From assembly GCA_937864935.1 (NCBI GenBank), contig CALMDN010000458.1, forward strand, positions 1 through 7,168: a stretch of 7,168 nt of DNA. Reading direction: 5' to 3'. Origin of the DNA: an uncultured Bacteroidales bacterium (GTDB lineage Bacteria; Bacteroidota; Bacteroidia; Bacteroidales; Lentimicrobiaceae). Each line of letters opens with the position of its first letter. Positions within the stretch are counted from its first letter, which is position 1. Made by a program: the position numbers and the translations under genes. The notes under the pieces are model-generated. The model was not told the origin of the DNA. It worked only from the letters and a program-made list of their open reading frames with translations, and made no database searches. Positions 1-4,906 of the stretch are shown piece by piece.

Positions 1-74
1 AAAACCCGGCTTCATCACCAGCATAAGAACTGGGAGAGGAATCACCGGGACTACCATGCAAAGGTAATGCATTT

Positions 75-731
75 ATGGACAACAATGCAATAGTTGAAAG
101 AATAATTTCGAAAGAAAGGCTTGAACCCTACTTGAATTACCATAATAATGACCTTTCAAAAGCAATTGCTCATTATAAAAGCAACATTCTTATATCTGAA
201 TCTTTTTACCCTTTACTCGCTGTATTAGAAATTGGTTTACGAAATTCTATTGATTATCAGTTAACTAAAAGATTTAATGATAAAGAATGGTATGATAATA
301 AAGAATTTGTAAAAATTGCGACCAGATTTCAAATTGACAGAATATCGCAAGCAAGAACGAACATCTTCTCCGAAAAAAAGGAAATAACACCAGGAAGAAT
401 AATTTCAGAACTTTCATTTGGTTTTTGGACATCATTGTTTGACACGAAATTCGAAATGACTTTATGGAAAAACTTGAGATTAGCATTTCCAAATTGTCCG
501 AAAAACATAAGAAAAAGGAAGACAATGAGTTCCAAATTTAACGGTATTAGAAAATTAAGAAATAGAATCTTTCATCACGAAGCAATTACTTGGAATTTGA
601 ACGTTTTGAATTCATATAAGGACGAAATTATTCATGGGATTGAGTGGCTAAATAAGGATTTACTGGAATGGATTGTTGAATTAAATCACGTTGAAGAAAC
701 CATTTCAAAATTCAGAAAAACAATTGATTGA
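75..731 (+). CDS. Abi-like protein with HEPN-type motif
   Basis: This 218-residue protein resembles the Abi-like (Abi_2/AbiD-F type) family, whose members are linked to abortive phage infection and often belong to the HEPN RNase superfamily. The N-terminus has the family pattern: a S-x-x-R-L-x-x-Y-L segment at residues 12-20, an A-x-x-x-Y stretch near 30-34, and LEIGLRN at 51-57. SFGFW follows at 114-118. The C-terminal half has LRNRIFHHE at 161-169, which contains the R-x4-H signature (R162, H167) of metal-independent HEPN RNases. No signal peptide or membrane segment is visible, so it should be cytoplasmic. The ATG at 75 has only a loose AAGG about 10 nt upstream. The gene is strongly A+T-rich compared with psuK/psuG, suggesting acquisition. 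It has no visible partner antitoxin. A 34-bp repeat starts 20 nt after its stop. Family call is fairly sure; defence function and RNase activity are inferred. Confidence 0.82.
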   Translation: MDNNAIVERIISKERLEPYLNYHNNDLSKAIAHYKSNILISESFYPLLAVLEIGLRNSIDYQLTKRFNDKEWYDNKEFVKIATRFQIDRISQARTNIFSEKKEITPGRIISELSFGFWTSLFDTKFEMTLWKNLRLAFPNCPKNIRKRKTMSSKFNGIRKLRNRIFHHEAITWNLNVLNSYKDEIIHGIEWLNKDLLEWIVELNHVEETISKFRKTID

Positions 732-751
732 CGAAAATAACTACGGGCTAC

Positions 752-785
752 AATAAATAGGAATATGAACGGTCTGCAATTCCGA
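752..785 (+). repeat. 34-bp direct repeat, copy A
   Basis: This 34-bp sequence begins AATAAATAGG and ends TCTGCAATTCCGA. It recurs in the same orientation at 2326-2359 with one mismatch (A at 762, T at 2336). Copy A begins 20 nt after the stop of the Abi-like gene; copy B begins 12 nt after the stop of the Fic gene. Sequence on either side of the two copies differs. It could be a recombination or cassette boundary, or a shared piece of 3' untranslated sequence; the window does not decide. It has no strong internal inverted repeat. Confidence 0.85.
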
Positions 786-998
786 AAGGCCGCCGGCCCC
801 TGTGAATATTCCCCGTTACAGAATTGTTTCCGGTGCTTGCTACCGGTGAAAGATCGCCTGATTTTTAGGTTTTTCCTCAGGCACAAACGGCAATGCGGGA
901 TTCCGCCTGGCGAAAGCGCACAGGGGAACAATTTCCGGATCTGTTTTACCAATGGCGCCCTGGGTTTTATTGAATTAGCGCATAGATTTGTATAACAA
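786..998 (+). other. Non-coding, structured region upstream of intron domain V; possible intron remnant
   Basis: No credible gene is present. An open frame at 765-995 has no recognisable protein features and no reverse-transcriptase motifs. The stretch is rich in inverted repeats: CCCCTGTG (797-804) with CACAGGGG (919-926), CCGGT with ACCGG around 830-846, and GCGG with CCGC around 896-906. Together with the domain V/VI signature immediately downstream, this suggests the decayed or ORF-less body of a group II intron, possibly domain IV and neighbours. No GTGYG-type 5' end was found upstream, so the left boundary is unknown and may lie outside the window or have been deleted. Confidence 0.4.
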
Positions 999-1072
999 GA
1001 GCCGTATAAGCTGAGAGGTTCAAGTACGGTTCTGTGAGAGGCTTGGGGTGAAATTCCCCTTGCCTGCTCGAC
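999..1072 (+). ncRNA. Group II intron 3' end (domains V and VI), likely remnant
   Basis: Domain V (999-1032) has the exact 34-nt length. Its basal stem GAGCCGTA (999-1006) pairs with TACGGTTC (1025-1032), with AGC at 1000-1002 in the place of the catalytic triad. The upper stem AGCT/GGTT is capped by a GAGA tetraloop of GNRA type. Domain VI follows: GAG (1036-1038)/CTC (1067-1069), GGC (1040-1042)/GCC (1062-1064) and GGGG (1045-1048)/CCCC (1056-1059), then a GAC tail that puts the likely 3' splice site after 1072. The base bulged at the usual branch position, 7 nt from the end, is G1066 rather than A. No intron-encoded reverse transcriptase or 5' end is in the window, so this is probably a truncated and inactive copy. 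The domain V call is firm; loss of activity is inferred. Confidence 0.85.
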
Positions 1073-1108
1073 CCGCAATCCGTTACCTGCAAGCATAAAA
1101 GAGCATCG

Positions 1109-1191
1109 TGCAACCAATAAAGCACCTATTCAGCGCAAATAATGCAACGATAATTTGAGATTGCAACGAATAAACTGTATATTTGTTGCAA
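1109..1191 (+). promoter_or_regulatory. Repeated TGCAAC boxes around the fic promoter, candidate operator
   Basis: TGCAAC occurs at 1109-1114. The longer TGCAACGA occurs at 1143-1150 and again at 1162-1169, exactly 19 bp apart. The last copy also forms a perfect 7-bp inverted repeat, TTGCAAC (1161-1167) with GTTGCAA (1185-1191), separated by 17 bp and bracketing the -7 box. This arrangement over the promoter elements resembles an operator. The Fic protein encoded just downstream has a winged-helix-like C-terminus and is a possible autoregulator; that link is inference. Confidence 0.4.
1154..1185 (+). promoter_or_regulatory. Bacteroidota-type promoter of the fic gene
   Basis: A TTTG element at 1154-1157 is followed after 20 bp by TATATTTG at 1178-1185, a perfect fit to the Bacteroidota -7 consensus TAnnTTTG with the usual spacing to its -33 element. 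Transcription would begin around 1190, about 10-15 nt before the ATG at 1204. This argues against translation from the upstream in-frame TTG at 1183, which lies within the -7 box itself. Confidence 0.6.
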
Positions 1192-1203
1192 AATTTAAGA
1201 CGA

Positions 1204-2313
1204 ATGGGATATTATATACATCAGAAAGACAATTGGCCAAATTTCTCATGGAATAACGACGAGTTCGTCAATCTGTTAAGTGAAGCGAGAAATCTGCAAG
1301 GACGATTAATTGGTAAAATGGAATCTCTGGTTTTTGAATTACGGGATGAAGCTTTACTTGAAACTTTAACTTTGGATGTATTAAAATCTGCAGAGATTGA
1401 AGGAGAACTTTTAAATCCCGAGCAAGTGCGTTCCTCAATTGCTCAACGATTAGGAATGGAATTCGCTGGTGCAATTATGTCGGATAGAAATGTAGACGGG
1501 ATGGTTGATATGATGATTGATGCGACCAGAAATTGTTTTGAACCTTTAACAGCAGAGAGACTCTTTGATTGGCACGCTGCATTATTTCCAATGGGAAGAA
1601 GTGGGATTTTCAAAATTACTGTTGCTGATTGGAGAAAAGATACATCTGGACAAATGCAAGTTGTATCGGGTGCTGCGGGAAGAGAAAAAGTTCATTTTCA
1701 AGCTCCGGATGCTGATTTAATCGAAATGGAAATGAACCGTTTTATAAAATGGTTTAACGAAAAAAATAAAATAGATTTAGTAATAAAAGCTGCAATTGCT
1801 CACCTATGGTTTGTGACAATTCATCCATTTCAGGATGGTAATGGGCGAATTACAAGAGCCTTGACTGATATGTTATTGGCTCAATCGGATAAGAGTACAC
1901 AGCGATTTTATAGCATGTCTGCTCAAATCAGAGTAGAAAGAAAAGAATACTACGAGATTCTCGAAAAAACACAAAAAGGAGACCTTGACATATCCGAATG
2001 GATAAAATGGTTTTTAAGCTGTTTAATTAATGCTTTAAAAGCAACCGATAATATTCTTACCCGAGTTTTGTTAAAAGCTGATTTCTGGAATAGAAATTCA
2101 AAAACAATAATTAACGAGAGACAAAGGAAGATTTTAAACAAATTACTGGATGGATTTGAAGGTAAACTGACTTCAATGAAATGGGCTAAGATTACAAAAT
2201 GTTCAAAAGACACAGCAATTAGGGATATTAATGACTTGATAAATAAGGATATATTACAGAAAGAGTCAGCAGGAGGAAGAAGTACAAGTTATGAATTGAA
2301 GATTATGAAATAA
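1204..2313 (+). CDS. Fic family protein with DUF4172 N-terminal domain and winged-helix C-terminus
   Basis: The 369-residue product is a Fic protein; most members move AMP from ATP to hydroxyl side chains of target proteins. The N-terminus (YIHQ, then WPNFSW, about residues 3-17) is typical of DUF4172. SAEIEG at 62-67 fits the (S/T)xxxE(G/N) inhibitory motif, whose Glu blocks ATP gamma-phosphate binding; its position before the Fic core makes this a class II, self-inhibited Fic. The core motif HPFQDGNGRITR is complete at 207-218, with catalytic His207. Residues about 305-365 look like a winged helix (RQRKIL, DTAIRDINDL, then a GGRSTSYEL wing and strand). ATG 1204 is preferred over TTG 1183 because homologues begin near this point and the -7 box overlaps the TTG. 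The gene is A+T-rich, has its own promoter, and stands alone. Active-site residues are intact, so it is probably functional; the target is unknown. Confidence 0.93.
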   Translation: MGYYIHQKDNWPNFSWNNDEFVNLLSEARNLQGRLIGKMESLVFELRDEALLETLTLDVLKSAEIEGELLNPEQVRSSIAQRLGMEFAGAIMSDRNVDGMVDMMIDATRNCFEPLTAERLFDWHAALFPMGRSGIFKITVADWRKDTSGQMQVVSGAAGREKVHFQAPDADLIEMEMNRFIKWFNEKNKIDLVIKAAIAHLWFVTIHPFQDGNGRITRALTDMLLAQSDKSTQRFYSMSAQIRVERKEYYEILEKTQKGDLDISEWIKWFLSCLINALKATDNILTRVLLKADFWNRNSKTIINERQRKILNKLLDGFEGKLTSMKWAKITKCSKDTAIRDINDLINKDILQKESAGGRSTSYELKIMK

Positions 2314-2325
2314 ATGCCAGCAGGT

Positions 2326-2359
2326 AATAAATAGGTATATGAACGGTCTGCAATTCCGA
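2326..2359 (+). repeat. 34-bp direct repeat, copy B
   Basis: This is the second copy of the sequence at 752-785, 33 of 34 bases identical, starting 12 nt after the fic stop codon. The spacing between copies is 1574 bp, and the enclosed segment carries the intron remnant and the complete fic gene with its promoter. The sequence after the copy (from 2360) is unlike that after copy A. Confidence 0.85.
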
Positions 2360-2517
2360 TAACCATCAAAACCAGCCATTATCAGCCCAGGCTCAGCCCC
2401 TCCTTCTTTCCCGCTTAGCACCTGAACGAGTTCCTTCCGGGGCTACCTGCTTCCCACAACTGAAATGACATGTAACGGATTCATTTTTGGTGTAATTTTA
2501 TATCAAAACAGACGGCT
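2360..2517. other. Non-coding spacer between fic and the parD remnant
   Basis: No gene is supported on either strand. AGCCCC (2395-2400) can pair with GGGGCT (2439-2444) at some distance, but there is no T-tract, so this is not called a terminator. GTAACGGATT at 2472-2481 is the reverse complement of a 10-bp sequence at 1077-1086, just after the intron end. No good promoter was identified in front of the parD remnant. Confidence 0.5.
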
Positions 2518-2737
2518 ATGCCAAGACAAAGTATTTCCTTCACGAAACCAAACGATGAATGGTTGAAAACTCAGGCCGAAAATGAGGAATATTCCGGCAA
2601 AGCGAAGTGGTCAACGACCTGATCAGGCGCAGGTTGACTGGATCAGGGTGAAACTTGAGAATGCAGAACAAAGCGGATTTACCAGCGATACGAAAGAACA
2701 GATTCTGAAGCAGTCAAAGGCTTTGTTAAATGGCTGA
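2518..2737 (+). pseudogene. Frameshifted ParD-type antitoxin remnant
   Basis: The translation from ATG 2518 starts MPRQSISFTKPNDEWLK, like Bacteroidota ParD/CopG-family antitoxins, but stops at TGA 2620. Homology resumes in a second frame from about 2601 (SEVVNDLIRR, the usual ribbon-helix-helix segment after Y-S-x-K) and in a third frame from about 2630 (QVDWIRVKLENAEQSGF, continuing to a TGA at 2735). A one-base loss in the A run at 2599-2601 explains the first shift: restoring one A would read YSGKSEVVND. The second shift lies near 2627-2632, where a short linker also seems to be missing. Intact proteins of this type are about 80 residues and neutralise a ParE-type gyrase toxin; this copy cannot make one. 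The family assignment comes from recognising the pattern by eye. Confidence 0.7.
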
Positions 2738-2879
2738 ATACCGACTGAGCTGATTGCGACAACAAATCGTACGCACCCTTTCAATAAGGTTGACAGAAGA
2801 ATTCGGCAAGGGTTGGAGCGAAAAACAATTGCGACATTGTCTGCGCTTTGCGGAGACTTTTAAGGAAAAGGACACCTGA
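2730..2879 (+). pseudogene. Chimeric remnant: ParE-like start joined to a DUF1016/YhcG-like fragment
   Basis: An ATG at 2730 overlaps the end of the parD remnant, as is usual in parDE pairs, and reads MAEYRLS, a typical ParE opening, before a TGA at 2751. In the same frame, residues encoded at 2754-2876 read QQIVRTLSIRLTEEFG, followed by KGWSEKQLRHCLRFAETF. This is the pattern of the N-terminal helical domain of DUF1016/YhcG-family nucleases (Q-I-V, then L-T-x-E-F-G-x-G-x-S, then L-R). It ends at TGA 2877; the PDDEXK nuclease part is absent. A deletion seems to have joined the start of parE to the inside of a second gene. The DUF1016 assignment is fairly confident; the ParE part rests on seven residues and position. 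Confidence 0.55.
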
Positions 2880-3213
2880 TCATGCAACAGACTGGCTGAG
2901 ATGCAGAATGATCTGGCTGATGTCTTGTGCGACAATGCTTGTTCAGGTTGAGATTCTGCATTACAAATGTCAGCGGTATTTAATGACAACCTTCTTTCGA
3001 TCGTAAGTATAAAATTACCGGAGATAAAAAATTGAAACCTCCGGTTTGTTGGAAAGATCAATCCATTGTTTATTTAAACTCAGGATCGGTTACTTCTTCA
3101 ACTGTTCCCCGTTCAGATGGTTTAACGGATTTGAGTTTGTGTTGATTTTTTTATTAGTTTTAAAGTCATGGTAGCCTTGGTTGATAGTGAATTCATCATA
3201 AAATCCGAGCCTT
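2880..3213. other. Non-coding spacer, possibly more decayed coding sequence
   Basis: No intact gene is visible. The + strand frame beginning around 2890 reads RLAEMQNDLADVLCDN before a stop, which looks protein-like, but I cannot name a family. ACCGGAG (3017-3023) and CTCCGGT (3039-3045) form a 7-bp inverted repeat with a 15-nt A+T-rich spacer; a T-tract does not follow, so a terminator is doubtful. A poor -7 candidate, TAGCCTTG (3172-3179), precedes the lipoprotein gene at 3214 without a convincing -33 partner. Confidence 0.4.
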
Positions 3214-3669
3214 ATGATTTCAAAAAGCAGATTTTTTATTGTTCGACTGATGATGGCCTCTGCGCTGTCGTTGCTGTTTGCCGGTTGTTCCAATGACAAG
3301 GACCAGGATAACAACGACAACAATTCTTCGGGCATAGTGCCGTTGATAACTGCGGGGGTTTTGAACAGTGGTAATCCGGTAGAGGCTACAGGCATTCATG
3401 TTGCAGTTGTTGATCAAAATCATCAGGGTGCTGCCATTACCAATGCCATCGTAAAGGTTAACGGCCGCGGGATACCTCATGCAGCCTCCGGAATGTACCA
3501 GTTGATCATTACTGATCAACCCATCCCTCCCGGAACAACCGTTAATCTTGAGGTTCAGTGCGGAGGTGAAACCTATACCGCTTCGGCTGAAATGCCGGAA
3601 TCAGGAAGCTCACAGGTGTCTGTTTCAGGTTGTGCTGCCGGATCAATTCTGGTGGTCGGCCACAATTGA
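3214..3669 (+). CDS. Small secreted lipoprotein, function unknown
   Basis: The 151-residue product has a lipoprotein signal peptide: basic N-region (K4, R6, R11), a hydrophobic stretch at 12-23, and lipobox LFAGC with Cys25 as the lipid-modified residue. SNDKDQDNND follows the Cys; such acidic stretches act as surface-export signals in Bacteroidota, so it may sit on the outer face of the outer membrane. Residues about 60-150 look like a single beta-sandwich of the carboxypeptidase-regulatory or Ig-like kind (alternating hydrophobic residues, V-K-V-N-G, GMYQL, then PPGTTVNLEV). Cys116 and Cys140 could form a disulfide. ATG 3214 is kept over ATG 3250 because the latter would drop the basic N-region. 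There are no co-directional partners nearby. The family is not recognised; lipoprotein status is confident. Confidence 0.75.
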   Translation: MISKSRFFIVRLMMASALSLLFAGCSNDKDQDNNDNNSSGIVPLITAGVLNSGNPVEATGIHVAVVDQNHQGAAITNAIVKVNGRGIPHAASGMYQLIITDQPIPPGTTVNLEVQCGGETYTASAEMPESGSSQVSVSGCAAGSILVVGHN

Positions 3670-4127
3670 TTTTCGGTTTCTTTTCATTGCTTACCTGAGG
3701 GTCAAACCTGTCAGGGGAATAGGAAAAGAACTATGCGAAAACACAGTTGTTCAGTGAAAATCCGAACACTCCTTTGAATTCAAAGGGAAAGTTTGAAAAA
3801 ACAGGGTGACACCCCTCCGCTATCTTCAGCGAAAGCCCTTGGGCCTGGATTTTTTATTTGGTTTTTCCAGCCATCAGGCTGCGCTGCTCCAACGCCGGTG
3901 TCGGAGCAGGCTGCAGCTTGATCAATCGTGAAATGACGGCTAAATGCATAAAATTGTATAGCTGAATCATCAGTGTCCGGGGAAAATAACCGGTTTCCTT
4001 TGAACTGATTGAGAATGCTGGATTACATCCATTATTCGAAACTGGCTTCTTACTTCCTTCTTTTGACACCAACACACGAAATCACCAACTTATTTATCAG
4101 ATTCAGAGCGATTCCCGCCTGTTTGCT
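3670..4127. other. Non-coding region with hairpins between two lipoprotein genes
   Basis: No gene is supported on either strand. Besides the 16-bp palindrome at 3771, CTGCTCC (3884-3890) pairs with GGAGCAG (3903-3909) around a 12-nt loop, and nearby GCTGC repeats extend the potential structure. GCCCTTGGGC followed by CTGGATTTTTTATTT near 3835-3860 is a weak terminator-like candidate with a 4-bp stem. An open frame on the - strand at 3854-4075 shows no protein-like pattern. The open + strand frame from 4009 runs into the tandem repeat and is not treated as coding. Confidence 0.5.
3771..3786. repeat. 16-bp perfect palindrome
   Basis: CCTTTGAATTCAAAGG is perfectly self-complementary about its centre. 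It lies about 100 bp downstream of the lipoprotein stop at 3669, in non-coding sequence. It could be a site for a dimeric regulator or a chance palindrome; no gene starts close enough to assign it. Confidence 0.5.
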
Positions 4128-4219
4128 CAGACAGACAGGCCTGCCTGTCTGCGTCAGGCAGACAGGCCTGCCTCACTGCTCAGGCAGACAGGCCTGCCTG
4201 ACTGCGTCAGGCAGACAGG
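4128..4219. repeat. G+C-rich 26/27-bp tandem repeat, about 3.4 copies, self-complementary
   Basis: Units begin at 4128, 4155, 4181 and 4208 (partial), with periods of 27, 26 and 27 bp. Each full unit contains GACAGGCCTGCCT followed by a variable tail such as GTCTGCGT, CACTGCT or GACTGCGT. Units can fold: CAGACAGG (4132-4139) pairs with CCTGTCTG (4144-4151) over a 4-nt loop, and the same CCTGTCTG can pair instead with CAGACAGG at 4159-4166. The array ends about 115 bp before the lipoprotein start at 4336. It resembles intergenic palindromic repeats seen in Bacteroidota, though I cannot assign a family. It is not CRISPR, because the units abut without spacers. Confidence 0.85.
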
Positions 4220-4335
4220 TTGGTGGCCTGGGGCTTTGGTGTCAATGGTTTCTTTTACTTCAACCGGATTTTAATGATTCTTACAAACTTTCTTTCATCC
4301 CCCGTTGTTATCTTCTGGTTAAAAAGCAAGATTGT

Positions 4336-4863
4336 ATGACTGGAAAATCCACCCTTTTTGTGCTGCTTATCTTCAGCACCTTTCTCATTGTTTCGTGTGA
4401 TAAAACCGAAAACCTGCTGCTGAGCGACAGTGAAATCCTGATGAAGGAACTGAAGGGGTTATACACCCTCGAATCGGTGAGGCATGAGGAGTATGTCAGC
4501 AATGATGGAGGCAACAACTGGGGGCTATCGCTCGATACCACCTACAGCGCCAGCGGAACGCTCGACCTGAGCAGCATCAGCAAAGCCGATTTCGATGGTT
4601 CCCTGTCGGTTACTTACCAGGGCATCAGCGAAACGCACCTCATCAACGGCAATGCCTCGGCAACCGGCGGCAATGAGAAGCTCTGGATTTATACGGACAA
4701 TGAGGAGGATATACAGTCCATGTTTCTCTACAGCTCAGCCACTTCGGTGGTGGAGGGCTGGCTCGATGAACGTGACGACTCCCACCTGCTGCTGCGCATT
4801 TCAGAGATTTCATGGAATTATGCCGGGAGAAAAAACCGCTTTTTCAGGTTCGTAAAGCAGTAA
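4336..4863 (+). CDS. Small lipoprotein, function unknown
   Basis: The start is placed at ATG 4336, giving 175 residues. The frame is open back to 4009, but the earlier part reads through the tandem repeat and lacks protein character, while at 4336 a lipoprotein signal begins: MTGKS, a hydrophobic stretch at 7-19, and lipobox LIVSC with Cys21. DKTEN follows. Later features are GGNNWGLSLDTTYSASGTLDL (about 62-82), a FDGSLSVTYQG strand (about 88-98), then an alternating strand pattern to an aromatic, basic end (RFFRFVKQ). The predicted shape is a small all-beta periplasmic or outer-membrane lipoprotein, perhaps lipocalin-like, but no family is recognised. It converges with psuG, with 43 bp between the stops and no clear shared terminator. 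Confidence 0.72.
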   Translation: MTGKSTLFVLLIFSTFLIVSCDKTENLLLSDSEILMKELKGLYTLESVRHEEYVSNDGGNNWGLSLDTTYSASGTLDLSSISKADFDGSLSVTYQGISETHLINGNASATGGNEKLWIYTDNEEDIQSMFLYSSATSVVEGWLDERDDSHLLLRISEISWNYAGRKNRFFRFVKQ

Positions 4864-4906
4864 GAGACCTCAGCTTCCGTTTTCCGGCCATCCTTTCAGC
4901 AGCTTC

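Noticed and set aside
1..93. Open + strand frame at the left edge (ending at TAG 91), possible tail of an upstream gene
   Set aside because: Only 30 codons are visible, no family is recognised, and it would overlap the Abi-like start by 19 nt. It may be real, but nothing supports it.
686..1117. Reverse-strand open frame across the intron region
   Set aside because: It runs through the structured intron domains V/VI and has no recognisable protein features.
1183..1203. TTG start for the Fic protein
   Set aside because: This TTG lies inside the -7 box, and the family's usual N-terminus begins at ATG 1204.
752..2359. Integron attC sites at the 34-bp repeats
   Set aside because: I could not find paired RYYYAAC/GTTRRRY core sites or the folded attC arms, and no integrase gene is visible. 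The cassette idea is kept only as a general possibility.
3017..3045. Rho-independent terminator
   Set aside because: The 7-bp inverted repeat has a 15-nt loop and is not followed by a T-tract on either strand.
4128..4219. CRISPR array
   Set aside because: Units follow one another with no unique spacers, and there are no cas genes.
4009..4335. N-terminal extension of the lipoprotein gene back to 4009
   Set aside because: It reads through the tandem repeat, lacks protein character, and would bury the clear lipoprotein signal peptide that begins at 4336.
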